A DNA stretch of 12,646 bases from an uncultured Christensenella sp. (GCA_910584815.1 CAJUBT010000037.1:1-12646); one strand, 5' to 3'; shown: positions 1-6,923, counted from the stretch's first letter. The notes: generated by a model from the sequence alone, not told the origin. Program-made: numbers and translations.

Positions 1-237
1 TTTTTTGTGTGTTTTAAATATTATTTTTTTTATGTTATTTATTTAATTTAGGAAATAAAAAGTTAATAAAAAATAAAGATAGTGTGCAGGGTAGTAAACT
101 TTATTATAAAACTAATAATAACTAAAAGTTTGCCATATTGTAGTTAACATTTTTATTTTAAAACTTTTTTATAAAATTTTTTATGTTACTATTTAACATT
201 TATTTTAATATGTTAAAAACATTTTTAAGTTACTTAT

Positions 238-939
238 TTAATTATTTAAAAAAGCCACAATACCACTTAGTATAGAGTAACAAATTTGGTTTTGATAACT
301 TGTAGTTGAAAGTAACTTTTCTTCTTCAGGATTGCTAAGAAAACCACATTCAACAAGAACAGAAGGTAAGTCTGTGCAATTTAGAATGTAGTAATCGCCA
401 ATTTTCGATGGGCTTGTTGCGTGTTCAATATTTGTTTTAAGTTGTTTTTGAATGCACTCTGCAAGTGCTTTGCCTTGCTCATTATCTTTTTTATAAAAAG
501 TTTGGGCACCTCGTGCTCTAGGAGATGAAAAACTATTCATATGAATGGAAACCACTAAGTTAGGCTTTGCATTTTCTATTATCTGCTTGCGTTTTTTCAT
601 ATCGCTTTTTTTAAGGCTTTTTGCATTTTCATCATACAGGCCATTGCCATCACTTCTAGTAAGAATTGTGTTAATTCCCATTTGGTTTAACTGGCTAGCC
701 AAGTTTTTAGCATAAGCTAAATTTAATTCGCTTTCAATGGCGTTTGTGTTTTTACCCACACTGCCGCCATCAATTCCGCCGTGCCCAGCATCTATAACAA
801 CGGTATATTTAGCATTTTGAATGCTATAACTATTAACACTTCTAGCATTTAGTGTTATAAAGAAAATGGTTAAACATAAACAAATTAAAACTACGCTAAT
901 AATAGTAATTAGCCATTTTTTTTTAATAACAAAAAACAT
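238..939 (-). CDS. cwlD: CwlD-like N-acetylmuramoyl-L-alanine amidase (Amidase_3)
   Basis: A 233-residue membrane-anchored zinc amidase that cleaves the bond between muramic acid and the stem peptide of peptidoglycan. Residues 8-30 form one hydrophobic segment, a signal anchor that places the enzyme outside the membrane. The Amidase_3 domain follows at about 46-231: VIDAGHGG with zinc ligand H53, the likely second ligand E69, LTRSDG near 93-98, SIHMN with H133, and LVECGFLSNP with catalytic E197. Length and sequence, including the GAQTFY segment and the FLSNPEEEKLL segment, match CwlD, which makes muramic delta-lactam in the spore cortex. There is no SPOR or cell-wall-binding repeat. The start at 937-939 has an AGGGA ribosome site (946-950) six bases upstream. 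The gene diverges from the next one. The amidase fold is near certain; the CwlD subfamily is likely, and another Amidase_3 housekeeping enzyme is the alternative. Confidence 0.9.
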   Translation of the reverse strand: MFFVIKKKWLITIISVVLICLCLTIFFITLNARSVNSYSIQNAKYTVVIDAGHGGIDGGSVGKNTNAIESELNLAYAKNLASQLNQMGINTILTRSDGNGLYDENAKSLKKSDMKKRKQIIENAKPNLVVSIHMNSFSSPRARGAQTFYKKDNEQGKALAECIQKQLKTNIEHATSPSKIGDYYILNCTDLPSVLVECGFLSNPEEEKLLSTTSYQNQICYSILSGIVAFLNN

Positions 940-1141
940 ATAAAATCCCTTTAATTTATTTTATTAACAAAATTTATATAATATCACCAAAAGCTTATTT
1001 TTATTAATATGCAAAAGTTGAAACAAATATATTATTTTAATTCTAATAATATATATTTTTATGTGTTTTTCTTATTTTTTTAACTTTTTAGCCATTTTTA
1101 TTTTATATTTTGGTCATTATGTATAAATTAATTAATAAGTA

Positions 1142-1170
1142 TTGTAAAAAAGGGTTTATTGTGATAAAAT
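1142..1170 (+). promoter_or_regulatory. Promoter with extended -10 for the 218-aa gene
   Basis: A -35 TTGTAA (1142-1147), a 17-base spacer, and a -10 TAAAAT (1165-1170) preceded by TG one base upstream (1162-1163), which is the extended -10 arrangement. Transcription would start near 1177, leaving a short leader that carries the AGAGGGGG ribosome site at 1184-1191. The same TTGTAA -35 recurs before mrnC and at 7846. Confidence 0.5.
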
Positions 1171-1199
1171 TTACATAATTAATAGAGGGGGAAAAATTA

Positions 1200-1856
1200 A
1201 TGGCAAATGTAGAATTTGTAGATATCGATAAAATGTATTTACAGTCTAGGTTAAATGCTCAACACGAGGAAAGTCAAAGCGCTGTTAATGGCGTTGCAAG
1301 ACTTATTAGAACTTGCCAAAGAGAGTATAATAGGCTATCTGATATTGTACAAAAAAGTGATACTGTTTTTGGAATTTCTGCAGCTGTAGGTTTTATTTCA
1401 GCTATACCATTTTTCCCTAGTGAAGTTGAAAGTGTTGCCGAAGAAGTGGTTGAAAAAGCACCCGAATTAATAACAACCCCTGCAGGTAAAGTTTTGCTTG
1501 CTGGTGCAGTTGGTGGTTTTGCAATTGCAGGCATTAGTAATTTAATTAGCAAAAATGCATTTAGAAAAATGCAAGAGAATAGAGAACAGCAGGAAGAACT
1601 ATACGATGAACTAGACCTTCAACAAAGTTTTCTTACAGCAAGCGAAAATAAGTTAGCAATAAACGAAATTAAAGAGGCTATTCACGGAGAAGTAACTTTG
1701 CCACAAGGGTTTACTAGCACATTTAGCGAGGTTCCATCATCTTATGGGCTTGCAGGTTCACTTCCAAAAATTGAAGTTATAAATATGCAAAAGGATTTTC
1801 TACCTCCTTCTCAAGACTCTACATTTATCGACCCAACAGATGATTTTGTTCAATAG
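1200..1856 (+). CDS. Hypothetical protein with two hydrophobic segments
   Basis: A 218-residue protein that I do not recognise. The N-terminal 55 residues are polar and probably helical. A hydrophobic stretch at about 57-73 (VFGISAAVGF onward) and a glycine/alanine-rich one at about 98-117 (VLLAGAVGGFAIAG) could form a membrane hairpin, with an acidic, Glu-rich linker between them (78-90). Residues 118-160 are charged, rich in Q, E, K and L, and look coiled-coil. The C-terminal 50 residues are rich in Pro and Ser and end in an acidic tail. There is no cleavable signal peptide and no Cys motif beyond a single cysteine. The start is well supported by AGAGGGGG (1184-1191), eight bases upstream. 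It is a single-gene transcription unit, with its own promoter before it and a strong terminator after it. A membrane-associated role is an inference from hydrophobicity only. Confidence 0.8.
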   Translation: MANVEFVDIDKMYLQSRLNAQHEESQSAVNGVARLIRTCQREYNRLSDIVQKSDTVFGISAAVGFISAIPFFPSEVESVAEEVVEKAPELITTPAGKVLLAGAVGGFAIAGISNLISKNAFRKMQENREQQEELYDELDLQQSFLTASENKLAINEIKEAIHGEVTLPQGFTSTFSEVPSSYGLAGSLPKIEVINMQKDFLPPSQDSTFIDPTDDFVQ

Positions 1857-1865
1857 TTATAATAT

Positions 1866-1914
1866 AAAAACTAAAGGTACTAATTTATTAATACTTTTAG
1901 TTTTTTTGTTTTTT
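1866..1914 (+). terminator. Rho-independent terminator after the 218-aa gene
   Basis: A 14-base stem (1866-1879 with 1892-1905, one G-U pair) encloses a 12-base loop. It is followed by a T run to 1907, a single G, and six more Ts. It sits ten bases past the stop codon and closes the single-gene unit. The stem is A/T-rich but long, and it is the best terminator in the window. Confidence 0.8.
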
Positions 1915-2117
1915 ATAATGTGTAGTTTTGCTGCTTTTTATTAAATAAGTTTATAACTAGGTTTTAATTTAAAATATTTATATATGTAATATAAAGAATT
2001 GGAAAATAAATTTTAGTTTTATAAACAATAAAAAATAGAATTATATATAGTTATAAAATAATACTAATAGTTAATTAGAAATATCTAACTTTACCATTTA
2101 ATTGGAGGTTTGGTTAT

Positions 2118-2378
2118 ATGGTTAAAAAATTATATAATACTTATTCATTTGGAGATGAGTTAAAATTATATGAACTTGATAGAATAACAATTAGAGGGGT
2201 AGATTATCTTCTTCTCTTACAAAAACAAAAACCAAACATTATATGTGTTGGCTTTTTAGAGAAAGATAGGCTAGAACTTGTTAATAATCCTGCAATAAGT
2301 AGAGAACTTTTAAAAATATTTATGAAAGATAGCCAAGCCTATAAACAGAAGTTAGAACCTTTTATTATTAAGGATTAA
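2118..2378 (+). CDS. Small hypothetical protein, 86 aa
   Basis: An 86-residue protein with no firm family assignment. It has a strong ribosome site, GGAGG at 2103-2107, ten bases before the ATG. The first half looks like a short beta meander (SFGDELKLYELDRI, then IRGVDYLLLLQ, then IICVGFLEKDRLELV). The second half looks helical (SRELLKIFMKDSQAYKQKL). This strand-rich start with a helical end, and the 'G-x-x-Y-hydrophobic' turn, recall small DUF1292-type proteins of Bacillota, but the resemblance is only in pattern and I would not transfer the name. It has no signal peptide, membrane segment or cysteine motif (one Cys). It stands alone, 261 bases after the previous gene and 370 bases before mrnC, with no clear terminator directly after it. 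Confidence 0.75.
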   Translation: MVKKLYNTYSFGDELKLYELDRITIRGVDYLLLLQKQKPNIICVGFLEKDRLELVNNPAISRELLKIFMKDSQAYKQKLEPFIIKD

Positions 2379-2491
2379 TTTTAACTTTAAAATTAAATTA
2401 GAAAATTCTTAAAGTATTAAATAAATTTTTTTATTAAATTTCTATTTGATGTTAAGCAAAAGTCATAGGGAAATAAACTGTTTTTTAAAAC

Positions 2492-2614
2492 GAAAACTAT
2501 CAATTTAGTCATAAACTTTTGAAACTAGCAGAGATTATAAAAAAACAGATTCTATATTTATGAAATTTGTTTTTTGTTAGTTTAAAAAAGTAAGGACCTT
2601 ATTGATAGTTTTTT
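2492..2614 (+). ncRNA. Candidate structured RNA or long imperfect palindrome
   Basis: The gap between the 86-aa gene and mrnC holds a nested inverted repeat. Outer stem: 2492-2504 with 2601-2613, 12 perfect pairs plus one G-U. Short GTC/GAC helix: 2508-2510 with 2595-2597. Middle stem: 2515-2529 with 2576-2591, with one bulge, one mismatch and one G-U. Inner stem: 2540-2550 with 2565-2575, one G-U. A 14-base loop closes the rod. The 3' strand from 2565 to 2591 is paired without interruption, while the 5' strand has a 10-base bulge. The outer stem ends in six Ts (2609-2614), as a terminator would. Either a small RNA, or the remnant of a short element with about 40-base imperfect terminal inverted repeats, could look like this. 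It matches no RNA family that I can name, and A/T-rich sequence makes stems cheap. Confidence 0.35.
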
Positions 2615-2712
2615 AATAAATAAAATTTTAAATATTAATTGCTTTTAAATGTGTTTTAAAATTATCATTCATACTAGGCATAAATTATTGTATATATAAC
2701 TTTTTAAAAAAT

Positions 2713-2741
2713 TTGTAAAAACTAAATGTATATGATATAAT
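2713..2741 (+). promoter_or_regulatory. Extended -10 promoter of the mrnC operon
   Basis: A -35 TTGTAA (2713-2718), a 17-base spacer, and a perfect -10 TATAAT (2736-2741) with TG at 2733-2734. It has the same architecture as the promoter at 1142. Only seven bases separate the -10 from the ATG of mrnC, so the predicted start of transcription falls on or next to the A of the start codon. Confidence 0.65.
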
Positions 2742-2748
2742 AAAATTT

Positions 2749-3174
2749 ATGATAGAAGATGTTAAAGAAAGCAAAATTTACACACATAGAGAAGTGATAG
2801 AAATTAATTCTTTAAACCTTGCCTTTATTGGAGATGCAGTTTGGACACTTATGGTAAGAGAATTTTTTTGTAACCATACCCGTTTTAAAAATAATAACTT
2901 GCACAAATTAACCACAAAATTTGTTAAAGCTGTTTATCAAGCAAAAGCATTAGATGAGTTGCAAGAAGTTTTAACCGATAACGAAAAAGATGTTGCAAGA
3001 AGGGCAAGAAACACAAAAATGAATACTGTTTCCAAAAACGCATCTCTTGCCGATTATAAAAAAGCAACTGGTTTTGAGGCTGTTATAGGTTATTTATATT
3101 TAACGGGAGATATAGCTAGAATTAAATATTTTTTTGAATTTTTGCAACAGGATTTATTAGGAGAAATAAAATGA
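2749..3174 (+). CDS. mrnC: Mini-ribonuclease III (23S rRNA maturation)
   Basis: A 141-residue RNase III catalytic domain without a double-stranded-RNA-binding domain, the defining form of MrnC, which trims 23S rRNA precursor ends with ribosomal protein L3 as helper. Visible signatures are LAFIGDAVW with catalytic D29, RRARNTK (84-90), KNA (96-98), and ATGFEAVIGYLYL (106-118) with catalytic E110. Length is normal for the family. The gene opens a run with rlmB, sigH and dnaX, and its TGA overlaps the rlmB ATG by four bases, which suggests translational coupling. No Shine-Dalgarno sequence lies before the ATG at 2749; the upstream bases are the promoter itself, so the mRNA looks leaderless. A GTG at 2794 is the only other nearby start and also lacks a good ribosome site; it would still leave the catalytic core intact. 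Confidence 0.93.
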   Translation: MIEDVKESKIYTHREVIEINSLNLAFIGDAVWTLMVREFFCNHTRFKNNNLHKLTTKFVKAVYQAKALDELQEVLTDNEKDVARRARNTKMNTVSKNASLADYKKATGFEAVIGYLYLTGDIARIKYFFEFLQQDLLGEIK

Positions 3175-3884
3175 TTATAAGCGGAAAAAATAGTGTTTAT
3201 GAAGCCATTAACAGCGGAAAAACAATTAATAAGGTTATGATTTCAAAAAATTGTAACGATGATTTTAGCAAAAAAATTGTAATGCTTTGCCGCGAAAAAA
3301 AAATAAGATTTGATTTTGTAGATAAATTTACCCTTGAAAAATTGTCTGCTCACAACCAGGGGTATGTTGCAGAAATAACCGACTTCAACTATAGTAGTTT
3401 GGAAGATATTTTAAATAACAAAAAAGGTGAAAATAATTTTATTGTTATACTCGATAATATTCAAGACCCTCATAATTTTGGTAGCATAATAAGGGTTTGC
3501 GAATGTAGTGGGGTAGATGGAATTATAATAGAAAATCGCCGCAGTTGTAATGTTAACGAAACAGTTTTTAAAACCAGTTGTGGAGCAATTAACTATGTTA
3601 AAATTGCAAAAGTAACAAATATAAATGATGTTATAAAAAAATTGCAAGAGCAAAATATTTGGGTATATGCGTGCGAAGCTGATGGAGAAAATATTTTTGA
3701 AAGTAACCTTAAAGGCAACATTGCTATTGTAGTGGGAAGTGAAGGCGAAGGCGTTGGAAAACTAACAAAAAAAATATGTGATGGAGTGCTATCTCTTCCT
3801 ATGTTTGGCAATGTTAATTCGTTAAATGTTTCAACTGCAACAAGTGCAGTTGTCTATGAAATTTTAAGACAAAGGAACAACTAA
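3171..3884 (+). CDS. rlmB: 23S rRNA (guanosine-2'-O-)methyltransferase RlmB, TrmH/SpoU family
   Basis: A 237-residue SPOUT-fold methyltransferase predicted to 2'-O-methylate a guanosine in 23S rRNA (G2251 in E. coli numbering) using S-adenosylmethionine. An N-terminal substrate-binding domain covers about 1-75 (starts ISGKNSVYEAI and includes AHNQGYVAEI). The three SpoU motifs follow: LDNIQDPHNFGSIIRVCE (94-111), IVVGSEGEGVG (186-196), and LPMFGNVNSLNVSTATSA (209-226), which form the trefoil knot. Length is close to E. coli RlmB (243). The start overlaps the mrnC stop (ATGA) and has AGGAG at 3159-3163. The stop is directly followed by the sigH ATG. The mrnC-rlmB pairing is a conserved arrangement in Bacillota and supports the assignment over other TrmH-family members. 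Confidence 0.93.
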   Translation: MIISGKNSVYEAINSGKTINKVMISKNCNDDFSKKIVMLCREKKIRFDFVDKFTLEKLSAHNQGYVAEITDFNYSSLEDILNNKKGENNFIVILDNIQDPHNFGSIIRVCECSGVDGIIIENRRSCNVNETVFKTSCGAINYVKIAKVTNINDVIKKLQEQNIWVYACEADGENIFESNLKGNIAIVVGSEGEGVGKLTKKICDGVLSLPMFGNVNSLNVSTATSAVVYEILRQRNN

Positions 3885-4499
3885 ATGGCAAGTGAAGAGG
3901 TGCTACTTAAAAATGCACAAAATGGAGATGAAAAGGCATTAAACGAATTAATGCAAGCCTATAAACCGCTTGTAACGGTTATTGCACGCAAATATTTTTT
4001 AATTAATGCAACTTTAGATGATTTAATTCAAGAGGGGATGCTAGGGCTTTTTAAAGCATTTAGAAGTTATAATGCTAATTCTTCAACCACTTTTAAAACA
4101 TATGCAAGTTTGTTAATTAAACGCCAAATTCAATCGGCACTTGTTAAAAATAATAGGAATAAAAATTTACCATTAAATGCTTATTTTTCAATAAATAATC
4201 AAGGCAAAATTTTAATTTCTGTTAAAGGTGAACCAGAAGAATATAGCGAAGAAGATAATGGCTTTTTTGTAACTTCAAACAACCTAACGCCTGAAGAAAA
4301 TATTATTTTTAAAGAAAAAATAACTGAAGTAGATAGTTATGTAAATAGTTTATTAAGCGGCTATGAAAAGAAAGTTTTGAGATATTATGTTAAAGGTTTA
4401 AACTATGTTGAAATCGCCTCTATTTTAAAAAAAGAACCTAAAAGTATTGACAACGCGCTTAGAAGGATTAAAATTAAATTACAAGCAAAATTAAATTAA
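3885..4499 (+). CDS. sigH: RNA polymerase sigma-H (Spo0H-like) factor
   Basis: A 204-residue sigma-70-family factor. Region 2 lies at about 20-86, with DDLIQEGMLGLFKAFRSY (45-62) for core and -10 contacts, and LLIKRQIQSAL (76-86). The following K-N-LPLNAYFSI stretch (94-103) is close to the conserved KxIPLNSYVSL of SigH. Region 4 is at about 152-203 (EKKVLRYYVKG, then a helix-turn-helix with KEPKSIDNALRRIK, 183-196), where SigH also has KSIDNALQRVK. In Bacillota SigH directs transition-state genes, early sporulation and competence. The position right after rlmB matches the mrnC-rlmB-(yacP)-sigH order, but yacP is absent. The ATG abuts the rlmB TAA, with AAGGA (3872-3876) inside the rlmB end as ribosome site, so translation is probably coupled. 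Confidence 0.9.
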   Translation: MASEEVLLKNAQNGDEKALNELMQAYKPLVTVIARKYFLINATLDDLIQEGMLGLFKAFRSYNANSSTTFKTYASLLIKRQIQSALVKNNRNKNLPLNAYFSINNQGKILISVKGEPEEYSEEDNGFFVTSNNLTPEENIIFKEKITEVDSYVNSLLSGYEKKVLRYYVKGLNYVEIASILKKEPKSIDNALRRIKIKLQAKLN

Positions 4500-4509
4500 G
4501 GATTAAAAA

Positions 4510-5610
4510 ATGTATTTAGCACTTTATCGCAAATTTAGGCCCAAAACCTTTAACCAAGTTATTGGGCAAGAGCATATAACATCTACCCTTATTAATCAGG
4601 TTAAAACAGGGCAAATTGGTCACGCTTATTTATTTACAGGCTCTCGCGGAACAGGTAAAACAAGCTGTGCTAAAATTTTTGCGAAAGCAATTAACTGCCT
4701 AAATAATTTAAATGGTTCTCCTTGTGGAAATTGTGAAGTTTGCAAAAGTTTAGAAGACCCAAGTAATATAGATGTTTTAGAAATTGATGCTGCAAGCAAT
4801 AATGGTGTTAACGAGATAAGAGAACTTAGGGAAAAAATAAAATATTCTCCAATAAACGCTAAATATAAAGTTTATATAATAGATGAAGTTCATATGCTTA
4901 CCGATAGTGCTTTTAATGCCCTTTTAAAAACTTTGGAAGAACCTCCAAAACACGCAGTGTTTATTTTAGCAACAACCGAAGTTTATAAACTGCCAGCAAC
5001 AATACTTTCACGCTGTATGCGTTTTGATTTTAGGTTAGTAGACACTAATTTACTTGTAGAACATTTAAAAATGGTGTTCTCTAGTATTGGTGTAACGGCA
5101 GACAATGCTTCTTTGCAAGCAATAGCAGTGGCAGGGGAAGGCAGTGTTAGAGATACTCTTTCAATTGCCGATTGTGTGCTTGCTTTTAGCGGGAATAATA
5201 TCACTATAGATAAAACTCTTGAAATTTTAGGCGCTAGCGATAAAAAAATTGTTAGCGACCTTGCAAATAAAATTATAAATAAAAATTTAGGTGGCGTGCT
5301 AGAAACTATTAATGACATATATTCAAGTGGTAAAAATTTAATTAGCATTGGCAAAGAAATTACCATCCATTTTAAAAACTTGCTTATAATTAAAAGTTGT
5401 ACCGATTACAAAAAAATGTTAAATGTGTCTAACGAAACTTTGCAGGAACTTATAAATCAAGCAAATATTACAACAGTAGAAGATTTACTTTTTTATATGC
5501 AAAAATTTAGTAATATAGAAGCAGAATTGAAATATGCTCTTTCACCTAAAACTTTAATTGAACTCACAGCACTTGAATGTGCAAGTTTAAATAATGAAAA
5601 AAAAAACTAA
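4510..5610 (+). CDS. dnaX: DNA polymerase III subunit gamma (DnaX, zero frame)
   Basis: The first 366 residues of DnaX, the ATPase of the replication clamp loader. Visible are the start MYLALYRKFRP, Walker A GSRGTGKT (44-51), a zinc module with C63, C72, C75 and C78, Walker B IIDEVHML (123-130), sensor region ILATTE (152-157), and arginine-finger motif SRC (167-169). Residues from about 225 to 366 correspond to domain III, the collar. The zero frame stops just past domain III, so this product is gamma-like: able to form the loader but lacking the parts that bind helicase and polymerase. The stop follows a ten-A run, and the remaining tau sequence is open in the -1 frame (see 5597-5607 and 5598-6110). 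The ribosome site AAGGAT (4498-4503) overlaps the sigH stop. Confidence 0.95.
   Translation: MYLALYRKFRPKTFNQVIGQEHITSTLINQVKTGQIGHAYLFTGSRGTGKTSCAKIFAKAINCLNNLNGSPCGNCEVCKSLEDPSNIDVLEIDAASNNGVNEIRELREKIKYSPINAKYKVYIIDEVHMLTDSAFNALLKTLEEPPKHAVFILATTEVYKLPATILSRCMRFDFRLVDTNLLVEHLKMVFSSIGVTADNASLQAIAVAGEGSVRDTLSIADCVLAFSGNNITIDKTLEILGASDKKIVSDLANKIINKNLGGVLETINDIYSSGKNLISIGKEITIHFKNLLIIKSCTDYKKMLNVSNETLQELINQANITTVEDLLFYMQKFSNIEAELKYALSPKTLIELTALECASLNNEKKN
5597..5607 (+). promoter_or_regulatory. dnaX slippery run (programmed -1 frameshift or slippage site)
   Basis: Ten consecutive A (5597-5606) followed by C. In the zero frame the codons read GAA AAA AAA AAC TAA, so A-AAA-AAC (5601-5607) is a canonical X-XXY-YYZ heptamer and A-AAA-AAA (5598-5604) another. 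The zero-frame stop comes at 5608. The -1 frame has a TGA at 5595-5597 and is then open to 6110, so the only place where the frames can be joined is this run. Thermus dnaX uses RNA polymerase slippage on a similar A run, and E. coli dnaX uses ribosomal slippage. I see no convincing stimulatory hairpin or internal Shine-Dalgarno, which favours transcriptional slippage. A one-base homopolymer error would mimic it. Confidence 0.75.
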
Positions 5611-6110
5611 TTGATGATAGTGCTTACGAAAATTTTTTAATTCAAAAAATAAATAACAATTTAAATAATAATGAATTTAATATTGTAAATAATAGTGCAA
5701 AGAATGAAACAAATTTTAAAACTGCTTATAACACCAATTTAAATTCCTCAAATAACACAGATAAAACTCAAATTTTTAATCTACAAAATTGCACAAATCC
5801 ACGCACAATATGGGGCGCTGTTGTAACTTTACTTCATAAACAAAACCTAATGGCACTTTTTACAGCGTGTGGTGAAATTAGAGAAATTAAACTAGATAAT
5901 GCTTTTTTAGTAATAAATGTTAGAGAAGAATTTTTGTATAACACCTTAACTAAAGAAGATAATTTTAATAAAATTTCAGCATTACTAAAGCAAGTTAACA
6001 ATAACTTAGAATTAAAATTTAATTTGATAAAAAGAAAAGATGATAAAACTCAAGTTAATTTGAAACGCTTACAAGAAGTTTTTGGTAAAGACCTTGAATT
6101 TTTTAATTAA
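5598..6110 (+). CDS. dnaX: DnaX tau C-terminal extension (-1 frame)
   Basis: The -1-frame continuation of dnaX. It is open from 5598, without a stop, through an Asn/Ser-rich linker (about 5607-5790, for example NNNLNNNEF) into a folded C-terminal part (TIWGAVVTLLHKQNLMALF, then FLVINVREEFL, ending VFGKDLEFFN). That order of linker and domain is what tau has after gamma domain III. Joined at the A run, the full product is 533 residues, a normal tau length for Bacillota. Tau dimerises the polymerase and contacts the DnaB helicase. A gene caller would start this part at the ATG at 5850, but that codon has no ribosome site and lies inside an already open frame. It should be read as part of dnaX and not as a separate 86-aa gene. 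Confidence 0.85.
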   Translation, partial: KKKLIDDSAYENFLIQKINNNLNNNEFNIVNNSAKNETNFKTAYNTNLNSSNNTDKTQIFNLQNCTNPRTIWGAVVTLLHKQNLMALFTACGEIREIKLDNAFLVINVREEFLYNTLTKEDNFNKISALLKQVNNNLELKFNLIKRKDDKTQVNLKRLQEVFGKDLEFFN

Positions 6111-6479
6111 AAAGTTTTAACATTTTTGGTAGCTTTTGCTTATAAACAAAGTTTGCACATTTATAATTTATAAATAATATAAAATAATACCTTATTTAAT
6201 AAACAAATTTTAAACTTTAGTTTTAAAAACTAACAAAACTATTAAGTAAAATTTAAAAATTATAATTAATCATTAAAATGTAAATTTTATAAAATCAAAG
6301 AAATAATATTTTAAATTTTAAAGAAAAATTTAATTAAACAAGTTTTTTTATTGGAATTTAAAAAATAATTTATATAATATATGTAATATAAACTTAAAAA
6401 AAAGTTTTTAACTTAAAGTTAATGTAACTTTATTTAAAATATATAAAATTCTTATCGCAAAAAAAGGAGTAAGTAAATT
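6111..6479 (+). other. dnaX-ybaB spacer with promoter and leader
   Basis: A 369-base A/T-rich gap without a gene. It holds a perfect 17-base palindrome with one central base (6217-6233) of no evident role, the promoter at 6351-6378, and two small hairpins in the predicted leader (6390-6407; and 6414-6420 with 6426-6432). I see no credible terminator for the upstream operon, so ybaB may be served both by read-through and by its own promoter. Confidence 0.4.
6351..6378 (+). promoter_or_regulatory. Probable ybaB-recR promoter
   Basis: A -35 TTGGAA (6351-6356), a 16-base spacer, and a perfect -10 TATAAT (6373-6378). The predicted start near 6385 gives a leader of about 95 bases before ybaB. In such A/T-rich DNA a -10 match alone is weak evidence; the -35 and the spacing raise it. 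Confidence 0.35.
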
Positions 6480-6806
6480 ATGGCAGGATATAATAAATTT
6501 GGTGGTTTTGGTGGTGGCGCTAATATGCAAAATCTTATGCGTCAAGCTCAAAAAATGCAAGCAGAAATGCAAAAGAAACAAGAAGAACTTGCAAACACCG
6601 AACTAATTGGTGCAAGCGGTGGTGGAATGGTTGAAGTTGTGATAACTGGTAAAAACGAAATTAAAAGTGTTAGAATAAAAAAAGAAGCTGTTGACCCAGA
6701 TGATGTTGAAATGTTAGAAGATTTAATTATGGCAGCAATTAACGATGCACAAGCAAAAGTGGCACAACTTTCTAAAGACACTATGGGCCCTATGGGTGCA
6801 TTTTAG
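6480..6806 (+). CDS. ybaB: YbaB/EbfC family nucleoid-associated protein
   Basis: A 108-residue member of the YbaB/EbfC family, small dimeric proteins that bind DNA and coat the nucleoid. The layout is standard: a flexible Gly-rich start (GGFGGGANM), a long helix with the signature LMRQAQKMQAEMQKKQEEL (19-37), a beta sheet with ASGGGMVEVVITGKNEI (45-61), VDPDDVEMLEDLIMAAINDA (76-95), and a Gly/Met-rich tail (MGPMGAF). Length is typical for the family (about 105-110). The start is fixed by GGAG (6466-6469), ten bases before the ATG. The family is nearly always found between dnaX and recR, as here. Its precise job is not settled; its DNA binding and its link to recR suggest a role in repair or chromosome organisation. 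Confidence 0.95.
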   Translation: MAGYNKFGGFGGGANMQNLMRQAQKMQAEMQKKQEELANTELIGASGGGMVEVVITGKNEIKSVRIKKEAVDPDDVEMLEDLIMAAINDAQAKVAQLSKDTMGPMGAF

Positions 6807-6923
6807 TTTTTTAGTTTTAAAAATTTCAATCAATTTATTTTTGGTTTTTTTAAATATTAAAAGATATAGTTAAAGTGTTAGTGCAAAAATAAACTTAATA
6901 ATGTTATAAAAAATATTAAAACA

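Noticed and set aside
192..217. Eight-base inverted repeat downstream of cwlD as its terminator
   Set aside because: Read on the minus strand, the hairpin is not followed by a U run (the next bases are TAGTAAC), so it does not look like a terminator.
1025..1058. Ten-base inverted repeat (1027-1036 with 1045-1054) between the divergent cwlD and 218-aa genes
   Set aside because: Made only of A and T in a nearly pure A/T region; such a repeat is expected by chance and no promoter element overlaps it convincingly.
4500..4509. SRP (4.5S) RNA gene near dnaX, as in B. subtilis
   Set aside because: There are only ten bases between sigH and dnaX, and no GGAA-type SRP signature loop is seen in any gap of the window.
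5850..6110. Independent 86-aa gene starting at ATG 5850
   Set aside because: It has no ribosome site, the same frame is open upstream to 5598, and its content is the tau C-terminal domain; it is part of dnaX.
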